Assembly (NCBI GenBank): GCA_003499525.1
Contig: DNTB01000076.1
Span: forward strand, 70,253 to 134,252
Direction of reading: 5' to 3'
Length of the DNA: 64,000 nt
Source: Flavobacteriales bacterium
GTDB taxonomy: Bacteria > Bacteroidota > Bacteroidia > Flavobacteriales_G > Salibacteraceae
Shown: piece by piece, positions 46,312-55,635 of the stretch
How positions within the stretch are numbered: position 1 is the first letter of the stretch
Layout of the letters: every line of letters starts with the position of its first letter
Translations under genes and position numbers: made by a program
Notes under the pieces: model-generated
Told to the model about the DNA's origin: nothing
Seen by the model: only the letters and a program-made list of their open reading frames with translations
Database searches by the model: none

Positions 46312-47301
46312 TTACTTCGTCCTGTTGATGGTATAATCAACCAGACGGATCAGGGAGTCCCGTGCTTCACTTTCTGTAAAGCTCTCTTTAAGCTTGGATT
46401 TAGCCTGCTCGGATAATTTGTTCATCCACGTTGTGGCATAATCAATTCCTCCGTTATCAAAAACGAATTGGGTGACTTCAGCCACTGTGGAATTTTTTGA
46501 GTGGTGATTTTTTATCAGTTTAATGATTCTTCTTTTTTCAGAGCGACTGACATTCTCCAGGGCATGGATGAGCGGAAGTGTAAGCTTTTTTTCCTTGATA
46601 TCTATTCCTACAGGTTTGCCCACTTTTGTGCCCAATCCGTAATCAAACAAATCATCCTTGATTTGAAATGCTACTCCGATATCGATTCCTATTTCATGAG
46701 CTTTGTTGACAGTAGCTTCATCAGCACCTCCTGAAGCTACGCCCGTCGCACAGCAAGCCGCAATAAGGGCTGCGGTTTTCTGTTTAATGATTTCGAAATA
46801 GACCTCTTCATTTACTCCCAGATTGCGAGCTTTTTCCATCTGAAGTAGCTCCCCTTCGGACATAGATTTAACGGCATTTGTTACCAGTTCCAAAAGCTTG
46901 AACTCCGACTTCTCTACGGCGAGCATCAGACCTTTGGAAAGAAGATAATCACCGACTAAAACGGCTACCTTGTTTTTCCACAAAGCATTGATAGAGAAAA
47001 AGCCTCTGCGCTCATAAGCATCATCTACAACATCGTCGTGAACCAGGGTAGCAGTGTGAAGTAATTCTATTAACGAAGCTGCATGATAGGTTGATGGTGT
47101 AATATCTCCCATCATCTTAGCCGAAAGAAAAATGAAAAGTGGGCGCATTTGCTTTCCTTTTCTCTTGACGATGTAATGAGTGATTTTATCGAGCAATGGG
47201 ACCTTGCTCTTCATAGAGTCCCTGAAGATCCGCTCGAACTCTTTCATCTCCGCCGAAACGGGTCTTTTTATCAGGTCTATTTCAGCCATAAATTCAGGCA
47301 A
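46312..47301 (-). CDS. Polyprenyl diphosphate synthase
   Basis: 329 aa trans-prenyltransferase (IspA/IspB-like). First Asp-rich motif LVHDDVVDDAYERRG (about 87-101), second FQIKDDLFDYG (about 214), plus GKQMRPLFIFLSAKM, YLLSKGL and EGELLQME. Makes the side chain of menaquinone or ubiquinone, most likely menaquinone in this phylum. The first frame start is MPEFMAEID..., an internal ATG at codon 5 may be the true start. Convergent with the dehydrogenase gene, with 2 bp between the stops. Confidence 0.93.
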   Translation of the reverse strand: MPEFMAEIDLIKRPVSAEMKEFERIFRDSMKSKVPLLDKITHYIVKRKGKQMRPLFIFLSAKMMGDITPSTYHAASLIELLHTATLVHDDVVDDAYERRGFFSINALWKNKVAVLVGDYLLSKGLMLAVEKSEFKLLELVTNAVKSMSEGELLQMEKARNLGVNEEVYFEIIKQKTAALIAACCATGVASGGADEATVNKAHEIGIDIGVAFQIKDDLFDYGLGTKVGKPVGIDIKEKKLTLPLIHALENVSRSEKRRIIKLIKNHHSKNSTVAEVTQFVFDNGGIDYATTWMNKLSEQAKSKLKESFTESEARDSLIRLVDYTINRTK

Positions 47302-47340
47302 AGATATCTAAGGCATTAAGTTTTGATAAGAACAAAGTAC

Positions 47341-48384
47341 TCATGATCTTTTGTTCGCTAATTGACCGCAGGCAGCGTCAATATCCTCACCTCGGCTTCG
47401 TCTAATGTTGGCCATAACACCTTTATTCTTCAGGTGCTCCGCAAACTTAAATGTGGTATCCTTCTCCGCTTTTTTATATTGTGCCTGATCAATGGGGTTG
47501 TATTCGATTAGATTGACCTTAACCGGAAAGTTGCTGGCCAATTTCACAAGCTTTTCTGCATCCTGAAGCGTATCGTTAAACCCCCGCAGCATAACATATT
47601 CAAAGGTGATCTTTCCTTTTGCTTTTTTTGAAAATGCCTTGAGGGCATTCATCAGTATGTCGATAGAATTGGTCTCGTTAATGGCCATTATTTCAGACCT
47701 TTTTTTGTCATCCGGTGCATGTAACGACAGCGCAAGATTGAAGCGCACCTCGTTATCTGCAAGGCGATGAATGGCTTTGGCAATACCAGCTGTCGATACC
47801 GTAATCCTTCGTGGTGAGAATTCTAAGGTTTTTGTAATTAGGTCAATAGATTTTACTACCTCTGTGTAGTTCAGCAGTGGTTCTCCCATTCCCATATACA
47901 CAATATTCGTAAGCGGTCTACCAAATGATTCCTGGGATGCCTCGTTAACCAATCTGGCCTGATCGTATATTTCAAAAGCTTTGAGATTACGTTTAAGACC
48001 TAGTTTACCAGTGGCACAAAAAGCACAATTCAGGCTGCACCCTGCCTGAGATGATATGCAAGCTGTATATCTGTCATCTGCCGGAATCAGCACGCCCTCA
48101 ACCCATTCACCGGAATGAAGCCTGAATCCATATTTTTCGGTTCCATCAGTGCTTTTTTGCCGATCTGCCATGACAACAGCGGGAATATCAAACTCTTCCT
48201 TGAGTTTTGCCCTTAAGTTTTTAGGAAGGTTTATCATCTGGTCGAAATCAAAAACCGCTTGACTCCAGACCCAATTGAAGATTTGAGATGCCCTAAACTT
48301 AGGGTATCCTTTCTGTTCCAACCATGAAATCAGAGATTCCTTATCCAGGAGCCGCAGGTTTTCTTTACCCCTGGTCATGACCAT
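47341..48384 (-). CDS. rlmN: 23S rRNA (adenine-2503-C2)/tRNA methyltransferase
   Basis: 347 aa radical-SAM methylase. Iron-sulfur motif GCSLNCAFCATG (Cys 116, 120, 123), the PADDRYTACISSQ segment, YMGMGEPLLNY, STAGI and LSLHAPDDKKRSEIMAIN, and VMLRGFNDTLQDAEKL. The catalytic C-terminal Cys appears in EDIDAACGQLA. Methylates A2503 in 23S rRNA and A37 in some tRNAs. Five bp downstream of queA. Confidence 0.96.
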   Translation of the reverse strand: MVMTRGKENLRLLDKESLISWLEQKGYPKFRASQIFNWVWSQAVFDFDQMINLPKNLRAKLKEEFDIPAVVMADRQKSTDGTEKYGFRLHSGEWVEGVLIPADDRYTACISSQAGCSLNCAFCATGKLGLKRNLKAFEIYDQARLVNEASQESFGRPLTNIVYMGMGEPLLNYTEVVKSIDLITKTLEFSPRRITVSTAGIAKAIHRLADNEVRFNLALSLHAPDDKKRSEIMAINETNSIDILMNALKAFSKKAKGKITFEYVMLRGFNDTLQDAEKLVKLASNFPVKVNLIEYNPIDQAQYKKAEKDTTFKFAEHLKNKGVMANIRRSRGEDIDAACGQLANKRS

Positions 48385-48389
48385 TCAGA

Positions 48390-49439
48390 TTAAATGATCA
48401 GCATCGCGTCACCGTAAACGAAGAAGCGATACTTTTCTTTGATAGCTTCATCGTAAGCATGACGAACAAAGTCATAGTCACCAAAAGCGGCCACCATCAT
48501 GAGTAAAGTGGATTGGCTCGAATGAAAATTGGTGATCATGGAATTTGCTACTGAAAATTCATGTGGAGGAAAAATAAATTTATTCGACCATCCCTCGAAA
48601 GGCTTAAGGTAACCATCAGTAGAAACAGATGATTCCAAACTTTTCATCACCGATGTTCCAACAGCGCACACTTTCTTTCTTGCATCCTTAGCTCTGTTCA
48701 CCAATTGTGCAGTCTCCGCACTGATGAAGCATTCTTCGCTATCCATCTTGTGTTTGGTAAGGTCTTCTACCTCTACGGGCCTGAATGACCCCAGACTGGT
48801 GTGGATCGTTAGAAAAGAAAAATCTACTCCAACGAGTTCGAGTCTTTTCATAAGGTTTCTGCTGAAATGTAACCCCCCGGAAGATGGCGCAACAGCTCCT
48901 TCGTTTTTGGCATAAATGGTCTGGTAACGTTCCTCATCTTCTGGGGCAACATCCCTCATGATGTATTCCGGCAATGGGGTTTCACCCAATTGATAGATCA
49001 AACTTTTAAAATCTTCGTATGGGCCATCAAATAAAAAGCGAAGAGTTCTTCCTCTTGAGGTAGTGTTATCTATTACCTCTGCTACCAATAAATCATCCTC
49101 TCCGAAGTAGAGTTTGTTTCCAATCCTGATCTTCCTTGCCGGATCTACAAGAACATCCCAAAGGCGGCTTTCCTGATTCAATTCCCGAAGAAGGAATACC
49201 TCAATTCGAGCTCCTGTTTTTTCCTTATTGCCAAATAACCGGGCAGGAAAAACTTTCGTGTCGTTCATAATCATCACATCACCCTCATCAAAATAATCGA
49301 CGATATCCTTGAACATTTTATGCTCAATTTTTCCGCTATCGCGATGCAATACCATCATGCGGGATTCGTCTCTTTCGGGGGTTGGATGCTGAGCAATAAG
49401 ATCTTGGGGGATATCGATTTTGAATTTGGATAACTTCAT
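48390..49439 (-). CDS. queA: S-adenosylmethionine:tRNA ribosyltransferase-isomerase
   Basis: 349 aa with the start at 49439 (MKLSKFKIDIPQDLIAQHPTPERDES); residues further upstream in frame are hydrophobic and not part of the family. QueA converts 7-aminomethyl-7-deazaguanine in tRNA to epoxyqueuosine precursor. Conserved stretches: MNDTKVFPARLFGNKE, GEIEVFLL-like ARIEVFLLRE, GETPLPEYI, RYQTIYAKNEGAVAPSSGGLHF, THTSLGSFRPVE-like IHTSLGSFRPVEVEDL, and TNFHSSQSTLLMMVAAF. Between truB and rlmN. Confidence 0.96.
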   Translation of the reverse strand: MKLSKFKIDIPQDLIAQHPTPERDESRMMVLHRDSGKIEHKMFKDIVDYFDEGDVMIMNDTKVFPARLFGNKEKTGARIEVFLLRELNQESRLWDVLVDPARKIRIGNKLYFGEDDLLVAEVIDNTTSRGRTLRFLFDGPYEDFKSLIYQLGETPLPEYIMRDVAPEDEERYQTIYAKNEGAVAPSSGGLHFSRNLMKRLELVGVDFSFLTIHTSLGSFRPVEVEDLTKHKMDSEECFISAETAQLVNRAKDARKKVCAVGTSVMKSLESSVSTDGYLKPFEGWSNKFIFPPHEFSVANSMITNFHSSQSTLLMMVAAFGDYDFVRHAYDEAIKEKYRFFVYGDAMLII

Positions 49440-49500
49440 GTAACCCTGGAATTTTAAAGGGTGCAAAAATATTAAATAAATTGGTACTAACAGTCTCTCA

Positions 49501-50223
49501 TTAGAAGGCATGGTTTTCTACCAAAGGGGCCGTACTGATAATCTCAAGCCATTCCTCAAGGGATCTGGCATCCTGTAAGGAATAATCCCCTATTGCTGTG
49601 CGACGAAGTTCTGTTAAATGCGCACCAAGGTTTGTGGCACGCCCCAGGTCATGTGCTAAAGAACGTATATAGGTTCCCTTGGAACATCGGACTTTAAATA
49701 ATACATCGGGCCAGTTTTGGTTGAATACTTCAAAATCATAGATGGTAATATCAGCGGGTTTGAGTTCAATTCTACCTCCCCTTCTCGCTACATCGTATGC
49801 CTTCTTTCCTTTTACTTTTTTTGCCGAAAACAATGGCGGCATCTGCTGAATATCGCCGATAAACCCTCCTACTCTTTCTTTTACAATCTCATAATCAGAG
49901 GGTTGTATGTCAAACTCCTCGTCGATTTCTGTCTCCAAATCATAAGATGGTGTGGTTGCTCCAAAGCGCATGACCCCGTCATAAGATTTAGGCAGCCCCA
50001 TAAACTGCTCAATCCTTTTAGTGGCTTTTCCGGAACAGATGATCAGTAAACCTGTTGCCAGCGGATCAAGGGTACCTGCATGACCAACTTTTATCTTTTT
50101 TATCTTGTATCGGGACAACAAAGCATAACGAAGCTTATTCACGACATCAAACGAAGTCCAATGCAGCGGTTTATCCACAAGCAATATTTCCCCACCTAAA
50201 AAGTCGTACGCTTGTTTATCCAT
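49501..50223 (-). CDS. truB: tRNA pseudouridine(55) synthase
   Basis: 240 aa. Converts U55 of tRNA to pseudouridine. DKPLHWTSFDVVNKLR, catalytic VGHAGTLDPLATGLL (Asp 53), MPPLFSAKKVKGKKAYDVARRG and CSKGTYIRSLAHDLG are in the right order. It is slightly shorter than the E. coli protein because the C-terminal PUA-like part is reduced. Overlaps the end of uppP upstream by 8 bp. Confidence 0.96.
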   Translation of the reverse strand: MDKQAYDFLGGEILLVDKPLHWTSFDVVNKLRYALLSRYKIKKIKVGHAGTLDPLATGLLIICSGKATKRIEQFMGLPKSYDGVMRFGATTPSYDLETEIDEEFDIQPSDYEIVKERVGGFIGDIQQMPPLFSAKKVKGKKAYDVARRGGRIELKPADITIYDFEVFNQNWPDVLFKVRCSKGTYIRSLAHDLGRATNLGAHLTELRRTAIGDYSLQDARSLEEWLEIISTAPLVENHAF

Positions 50224-51010
50224 CGATTAGTGTCCATGTTATGGCGATTATTCCAACAACCAGACAGTATACCGCAAACCATATAAGATTGCTGCTCTTA
50301 ACAATCCTGATCATCCATCGGCAAGCTAAAATTCCGGTAACAAATGCCGCTATAAAGCCGCTTGAAATCACTATCATTGATAAACTCTTGAAGTCTGCAC
50401 CATCCAGGAGATCCTTGGCCATTTTACCTAAAATCAATGGAACGACCATTAAAAACGAAAACTTAGCGGCTTTTTCCCGGTCTATCCCCAGCAGAACAGA
50501 AGTGGAAATAGTAGCCCCAGATCTCGATATTCCGGGAAGAATGGCAATCGCCTGTGCTACACCTACTGCAAAAGCTCTCCAGGTATTCATAGAATGCTTT
50601 CCGTGTGGCAACCGATCTGCAGCATATAAAAGAATCGCCGTCACCAATAGCATGGATCCGACCAGCAGAATGTTATTCTCAAAAAGAACTTCGATTTGAT
50701 CATTCAGGGTGATTCCAATTAGACCGGCAGGAATCATGGAAACGATAATCCAAAGACTAAACTTTCTATGCTCTGTAGTTTCCGGTGAAAAAATCCCTTG
50801 AAGGATTTCAACTACTTCATTTCTGTATACAACCATAGTGCTGAGGGCAGTCGCTGCATGAAGGGTTACGGTAAATGCAAGGCTGTCACTACCGAGGTTG
50901 GTATTCCCTGTAATGGCTTTGACTATCTCCAAGTGTCCGCTGCTGCTCACCGGAAGAAATTCAGTAAGTCCCTGAACAATTCCAAGGATAATGGCTTCGA
51001 GTACGGTCAT
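50216..51010 (-). CDS. uppP: Undecaprenyl-diphosphatase
   Basis: 264 aa integral membrane enzyme that recycles undecaprenyl pyrophosphate to the monophosphate. Start MTVLEAIILGIVQGLTEFLPVSSSGHLEIV contains the first catalytic motif (E/QGLTEFLPVSSSGH), and PGISRSGATIS the second (about residue 160). Seven to eight hydrophobic segments. Also called BacA. It is upstream of truB, with 6 bp separating it from the DUF3098 gene; functionally linked to uppS at 5 kb. Confidence 0.96.
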   Translation of the reverse strand: MTVLEAIILGIVQGLTEFLPVSSSGHLEIVKAITGNTNLGSDSLAFTVTLHAATALSTMVVYRNEVVEILQGIFSPETTEHRKFSLWIIVSMIPAGLIGITLNDQIEVLFENNILLVGSMLLVTAILLYAADRLPHGKHSMNTWRAFAVGVAQAIAILPGISRSGATISTSVLLGIDREKAAKFSFLMVVPLILGKMAKDLLDGADFKSLSMIVISSGFIAAFVTGILACRWMIRIVKSSNLIWFAVYCLVVGIIAITWTLIDG

Positions 51011-51016
51011 CCGGAC

Positions 51017-51268
51017 TTATTCTCCGGTCTTTTTCATAATAGAGTATAAAACGGTGAGGTAACCCAGAACGATTATTATCGGTGAAACGGTCAACCTACG
51101 TGTGGAGAAAATAGCATCACTGAAGACATTCGGGTCGTCAGAGCCGCCTCCTGACATGAGTAAAAAACCTACCAGGATAAGAACTGCTCCCACAATTAGA
51201 AGGATGTAATTAAGTCTTGTGAATGCTAGTTGATCTGCGCTTTGATTATCTTGATTGCTCATAGTCAT
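51017..51268 (-). CDS. DUF3098 small membrane protein
   Basis: 83 aa with two hydrophobic segments (YILLIVGAVLILVGFLLMSGG and TVSPIIIVLGYLTVLYSIM). DDPNVFSDAIFSTRRLTVSPI between them is the family signature. DUF3098 genes lie between ftsX and uppP in many Bacteroidota. The function is unknown; its start overlaps the ftsX stop by a base. Confidence 0.88.
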   Translation of the reverse strand: MTMSNQDNQSADQLAFTRLNYILLIVGAVLILVGFLLMSGGGSDDPNVFSDAIFSTRRLTVSPIIIVLGYLTVLYSIMKKTGE

Positions 51269-52110
51269 TATTTATACAGGTGATCTGTTTTAATATTTAA
51301 ATATCTCCTTACCGCGAATCTCGTGCTGAGCCAGCTTAATAACAACCCCATCACCAGAACAAATATCACTAATGCGGCATAGGGTTGAAGGTCATCAGCA
51401 TTGAAGAATTCAGGAATTTGATTTCTTAAACTAAAGACCAGTATCATCAACAATACTATAGCTATTACCGAAGCATAGAATCCATTTATTATCGCGCTGG
51501 TAACAAAGGGACGGGTAATAAAACTCCGTGTTGCCCCCACCAACTGCATACTTCGTATCAAAAACCTTCTGGAGTAAATTGAAAGACGTATTGTGCTGTT
51601 TATCAAGGCTATAGAAACAATAAGAAGCAATGCAGAAAAACCTAAAAGTACTAAGGTTATCTTCCTCATATTCTCGTTCACTACATTCAATAAATCCCGA
51701 TGATATTCTACTTCCCGTACTTTGGGGTTCTCCATGAGGTTGGATTCTATCCAGGTCAAACTGTCAGGGACGGCATATTCCGCTTTTAATTTTACTTCTA
51801 AGGATGCTGAAAGCGGATTGTAACCTAAAAAAGCGATAAAATCCTCTCCTAATTCGCCCTGTAGTTCTTCCGCGGCCTCCTCCTTGTCTATAAATCTTGT
51901 AGTGTTGACGTAATTGCTGGCCTCTAAAGACTTTTGTAACCTCCTGATATCTACATCTCTAACGTCATCACGGAGGTAAACCGTAAAACCAATGTTCTCT
52001 CGTACGTAGTTGGATACCTTACCTGCCTGTAGTAAAAGCAACCCAGTTGTACCAAGCATAAAAAGTACAAGGGCGATGCTGATAACTACTGAAACTTGCG
52101 AGCGTTTCAT
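51268..52110 (-). CDS. ftsX: Cell division protein FtsX
   Basis: 280 aa permease of the FtsEX ABC complex that controls peptidoglycan hydrolases at the septum. One N-terminal membrane helix (VVISIALVLFMLGTTGLLLL), an extracytoplasmic domain (about 38-160, NIGFTVYLRDDVRDVDIRRL), then three helices (LVLLGFSALLLIVSIALI, VTSAIINGFYASVIAIVLLMILV, AALVIFVLVMGLLLSWL). Typical four-helix FtsX plan. ftsE is not in the window. Divergent from leuS, 136 bp between the starts. Confidence 0.93.
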   Translation of the reverse strand: MKRSQVSVVISIALVLFMLGTTGLLLLQAGKVSNYVRENIGFTVYLRDDVRDVDIRRLQKSLEASNYVNTTRFIDKEEAAEELQGELGEDFIAFLGYNPLSASLEVKLKAEYAVPDSLTWIESNLMENPKVREVEYHRDLLNVVNENMRKITLVLLGFSALLLIVSIALINSTIRLSIYSRRFLIRSMQLVGATRSFITRPFVTSAIINGFYASVIAIVLLMILVFSLRNQIPEFFNADDLQPYAALVIFVLVMGLLLSWLSTRFAVRRYLNIKTDHLYK

Positions 52111-52246
52111 TAAGTGAAATAGTCCTTTTGCTGTTTAGGGCGACTAAAGTAATTATTTTGAAGATCGGCGCTTATCTCCTGATGCTCAAAAGCCCCTATT
52201 ATTCTAATTTCGTCAGGTTTATTAGCACAGTTTAACACGGATTCGA

Positions 52247-55081
52247 ATGGGGTATAATTTCCGAGAAATTGAAGCCAAATGGCAAAAATATTGGGCTGAA
52301 TATGAAACCTATAAAGCTGAAATCAATCCAAATAAAAAGAAGTTCTACGTTCTTGATATGTTTCCCTATCCCTCTGGTGCGGGCTTGCATGTAGGTCATC
52401 CTCTGGGTTATATCGCCTCGGACATACTTGCGAGATATAAACGATTGCAGGGATTTGAGGTGCTTCATCCAATGGGATATGATTCTTTTGGGCTTCCTGC
52501 CGAACAATACGCCATTCAAACCGGGCAGCATCCCGCGGTCACTACTGATAAAAACATCAAACGATATCGCGATCAGATGGACAGAATCGGGTTCTCTTTT
52601 GACTGGAGCCGCGAAATTCGTACTTCTGATCCGTCGTATTACAAATGGACCCAGTGGCTTTTTCTTAAATTCTTCAATTCGTGGTACAGCAATGACCTTC
52701 GCAAAGCTTTACCCATTGCCAATCTCATCGAGATCTTTGAGCTTTTAGGAAGTCAATCTATTGATGCAGCATGCACTAAGGAAATGAAGTTCAGTGCCGA
52801 TGAATGGAATTCCTGGTCGAGCGAAGAACAACAAGAAGTATTGCTAAACTATCGATTGGCCTATTTGAGTGATGCGGTGGTAAATTGGTGTCCGGAATTA
52901 GGCACTGTTCTCGCCAACGATGAGGTAAAAGACGGGGTATCTGTAAGGGGGGGGTATCCTGTGGAACAGCGATTAATGAAACAATGGTCTTTTAGAATTA
53001 CGGCTTATGCCGACAGACTGCTTGAAGATCTTGAAAATTTGGACTGGCCGGAATCGATTAAAGAAACACAAAGAAACTGGATCGGCAAATCAAAAGGTGC
53101 AGTGATCAATTTTGACGTTATCGGTCACAAACAACGTATTGATGTTTTCACCACACGCCCTGATACTGTTTTTGGGGTCTCATTTATGGTTCTTGCCCCC
53201 GAACACCCCTTAGTTCTTAAGATTACGAATAAAGAACACCTGGACGATGTTAAAGAGTACATCAATCAAAGCAGGAAAAGGTCAGCAAGGGAAAGAATGG
53301 CTGATACCAAGCATATCAGTGGTGCATTTACCGGGGCTTATGCCGACCATCCTTTTACAGAAGAAGACATTCCGATATGGATTTCGGACTACGTGCTGAT
53401 GGACTATGGATCAGGAGCGATTATGGCGGTACCTGCAGGTGATCAGCGGGATTGGGATTTTGCCAACCACTTTGGCCTTCCTATACCCGACATTTTCAAA
53501 GGAGTAAACCTAAGAGATGGTGCCTGTACCGATAAAAATGCCATGCTGATCAACTCATCATTCCTGAGCGGTATGACGGCAGAAAAGGCCATTCATATCA
53601 TCTGCGATCGATTGGAAGAATCAGGGAAGGGAAGAAGGGAAACCAACTTCAAACTACGTGACGCTGTATTCAGTCGTCAACGATATTGGGGAGAGCCCAT
53701 TCCAATCTATTACGAAAATGGACTCCCTAAACCCATGATCCCCAAAAGGTTACCACTTGAATTGCCCGAGGTAGATAAATATTTGCCTACAGAGCAAGGT
53801 GAGGCTCCACTCGCCAGAGCTAAAAACTGGACTACAAAAGATGGGCATCCTATAGAAACCCATACGATGCCGGGATGGGCGGGTTCCTCATGGTATTACC
53901 TCCGATACATGGATCCGCGGAATGAACACCGGCCGTTTGACCGGGAGGCTGCTGACTATTGGAAGAACGTCGATGTCTACATTGGAGGGGCCGAGCATGC
54001 TACCGGACATCTTCTCTATGTCCGTTTCTGGACTAAGTTTCTACATGATTGTGGGATGGTTCCATTTAGTGAACCCGCCAAAAAACTTATTAATCAGGGG
54101 ATGATTCAGGGTAGTTCCAGATTGGCCTATCGTCATAAGAAAAGCGGTGTTTTCGTCTCTGCCGATCTTGTGTCCCTGCTGCAGAGTGAATCTCTTTCTC
54201 TGAATGGATTCAATAAAAAATTCAGCAAAGAATTAAAAACACCTCTAACGGACCTCGAGTTTGTTAAAGTACACATGGAGGTAAGCTATGTTGATGGTGA
54301 AGTGGCTGATATTGAGGCCATCAAATCCTGGAGACCTGAGTTTGAGAAGTCCTTATTCGTTTCAGGTCCAGATGGGTTTCTCTGTACTACGGAGGTAGAG
54401 AAAATGTCAAAGTCCAAGTACAATGTTGTCAATCCTGATGAAATCATCGATCGCAACGGTGCGGATGCATTGAGACTGCATGAAATGTTTTTGGGCCCTA
54501 TAGAAATGCACAAACCTTGGAATACCAAAGGAATTGATGGAGTATCGAGGTTTTTAAGAAAACTTTGGGCTTTATTTTATGACAAGGACGAGTGGATTGT
54601 AAACGATGATGATCCATCACCCGACGCTTTGAAAGTGCTGCATAAAACCATCAAAAAAGTACAGGATGATCTGGACCGATATTCTTTCAATACGGTTGTG
54701 AGCCACTTAATGATTGCAGTGAATGAACTGACTGACCTGAAATGTCGCAATAGGGCTATTTTGGAACCGCTACTAGTTTTGACCTCATGCCATGCTCCTC
54801 ATATTTCTGAAGAGTTGTGGAATAAGTTGGGAAATACAAGCAGCATTACAATGGCTTCGTTTCCGGCCTTCGATGAAAGCGTGCTGGAAGAAAACGTGTT
54901 TGAATATCCCGTTTCGTTTAACGGAAAAATGAGGTTTAAACTAACACTCCCAACAGATATTACTGCTGACGCTGCAGAAAAGCAAGTATTGGCAGATGAG
55001 CGTTCGGCAAAATGGATTGGTGGTAAACCACCGAAAAAATTCGTTTTTGTGCCGAATCGCATCATAAACATTGTCGTGTGA
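52247..55081 (+). CDS. leuS: Leucyl-tRNA synthetase
   Basis: 944 aa. Start MGYNFREIEAKWQKYW. HIGH motif as PYPSGAGLHVGHPLGY (His 48, His 51), then a long insertion WYSNDLRKALPIANLIEIF... (about 140-200) characteristic of Bacteroidota enzymes. Editing domain: TTRPDTVFGVSF and GSGAIMAVPAGDQRDWDF, where Gly takes the place of the His common in VPAHD; from memory this is a lineage trait. EVEKMSKSKYNVV (about 720) is the KMSKS loop. Tail VPNRIINIVV is normal. Divergent from ftsX. Confidence 0.97.
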   Translation: MGYNFREIEAKWQKYWAEYETYKAEINPNKKKFYVLDMFPYPSGAGLHVGHPLGYIASDILARYKRLQGFEVLHPMGYDSFGLPAEQYAIQTGQHPAVTTDKNIKRYRDQMDRIGFSFDWSREIRTSDPSYYKWTQWLFLKFFNSWYSNDLRKALPIANLIEIFELLGSQSIDAACTKEMKFSADEWNSWSSEEQQEVLLNYRLAYLSDAVVNWCPELGTVLANDEVKDGVSVRGGYPVEQRLMKQWSFRITAYADRLLEDLENLDWPESIKETQRNWIGKSKGAVINFDVIGHKQRIDVFTTRPDTVFGVSFMVLAPEHPLVLKITNKEHLDDVKEYINQSRKRSARERMADTKHISGAFTGAYADHPFTEEDIPIWISDYVLMDYGSGAIMAVPAGDQRDWDFANHFGLPIPDIFKGVNLRDGACTDKNAMLINSSFLSGMTAEKAIHIICDRLEESGKGRRETNFKLRDAVFSRQRYWGEPIPIYYENGLPKPMIPKRLPLELPEVDKYLPTEQGEAPLARAKNWTTKDGHPIETHTMPGWAGSSWYYLRYMDPRNEHRPFDREAADYWKNVDVYIGGAEHATGHLLYVRFWTKFLHDCGMVPFSEPAKKLINQGMIQGSSRLAYRHKKSGVFVSADLVSLLQSESLSLNGFNKKFSKELKTPLTDLEFVKVHMEVSYVDGEVADIEAIKSWRPEFEKSLFVSGPDGFLCTTEVEKMSKSKYNVVNPDEIIDRNGADALRLHEMFLGPIEMHKPWNTKGIDGVSRFLRKLWALFYDKDEWIVNDDDPSPDALKVLHKTIKKVQDDLDRYSFNTVVSHLMIAVNELTDLKCRNRAILEPLLVLTSCHAPHISEELWNKLGNTSSITMASFPAFDESVLEENVFEYPVSFNGKMRFKLTLPTDITADAAEKQVLADERSAKWIGGKPPKKFVFVPNRIINIVV

Positions 55082-55138
55082 AAACAAGGATGAGGGAAGC
55101 AATTTTATAATAATGGTATATCCTTAATTTTCGACGAA

Positions 55139-55282
55139 ATGAGCAATAAAATGAATCCTTTAAACGATCAAAAGAGGACTTCAATCCAATCCGCCCTGAA
55201 GTCCGGTATTCGCACTGCATGGTATAATCTGGATAAAAAATCCTTCGAAAAATGGCTGGAAGGGAAGCGGACTTTTGTATAA
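55139..55282 (+). CDS. Possible small basic protein, 47 aa
   Basis: ATG at 55139 to TAA at 55282: 47 codons, Lys/Arg-rich, with a C-terminal helix-like segment TAWYNLDKKSFEKWLEGK and three Trp/Tyr residues, unlike a random frame. No family recognised. It lies 57 bp downstream of leuS on the same strand with no visible terminator between, and the opposite strand is also open here, so coding status is uncertain. Confidence 0.35.
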   Translation: MSNKMNPLNDQKRTSIQSALKSGIRTAWYNLDKKSFEKWLEGKRTFV

Positions 55283-55380
55283 CAAAATCCCGATTTAATC
55301 CTGTTGTTTTGTAGGTTTTGGCTTTATTGACAAGGTAGGTCAACAAGATTCAAAAGCGAAACCCTTTTCTCGAAGGACTG

Positions 55381-55400
55381 TTCATCTCTCGGGAGATGAA
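55381..55400. repeat. Inverted repeat, TCGG loop
   Basis: Perfect 8-bp stem TTCATCTC / GAGATGAA with a four-base TCGG loop. No T tract follows on either strand, so its role (RNA structure, terminator relic) is unknown. Confidence 0.55.
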
Positions 55401-55411
55401 TTCCCAAGCAG

Positions 55412-55457
55412 ATTGAAATAATATAATGATCGTCATTCGAAAGCGTGATTAGAACAA
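55412..55457. repeat. Left copy of 46-bp direct repeat
   Basis: Matches 57287-57332 at 42 of 46 positions in the same orientation, beginning ATTGAAATAATATA. Together with the other copy it brackets the 460-residue membrane protein gene. Distance between the two starts is 1875 bp. Confidence 0.8.
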
Positions 55458-55533
55458 CTTTATAGTAATCGTGTAATAGTTGAGTACTTTCATATAAGTG
55501 AATGCTTAACCGATAATTTGCACATGTCTACAT

Positions 55534-55580
55534 TTCACCAACTTACGAATGCCTGTGTACCCCGATTCGGTTTTGAGCTG
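55534..55580 (-). pseudogene. Fragment of a T9SS C-terminal sorting domain
   Basis: 47 bp matching 59941-59987 (41 of 47), the very end of the intact T9SS gene at 59934. In the coding direction the fragment gives QLKTESGYTGIRKLVK, identical to the intact peptide over 16 residues; all six base differences are synonymous. Upstream sequence on the same strand has no similarity, so this is the 3' scrap of a lost secreted-protein gene (or a recombined end). The stop is also lost; the frame reads on for nine more codons. Confidence 0.7.
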
Positions 55581-55635
55581 GGTTTGGTTATCAATCAGCA
55601 GAAATTGACCAATAGAACAATTGTTGTACTTACCT

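Larger units (their letters stand above)
55283..55635. other. Non-coding stretch with repeats and a gene relic
   Basis: 353 bp with no convincing gene. It holds a perfect 8-bp hairpin (55381-55400), one copy of a 46-bp direct repeat (55412-55457) and a 47-bp T9SS sorting-domain fragment (55534-55580). The rest shows nothing recognisable. Confidence 0.7.

Noticed and set aside
50055..50699. 214-residue plus-strand frame opposite uppP
   Set aside because: Frame is open only because the real gene is on the other strand; the translation has no hydrophobic or family pattern.
55062..55346. 94-residue minus-strand frame after leuS
   Set aside because: Composition is not protein-like, and it is antisense to the small plus-strand candidate and the leuS end.
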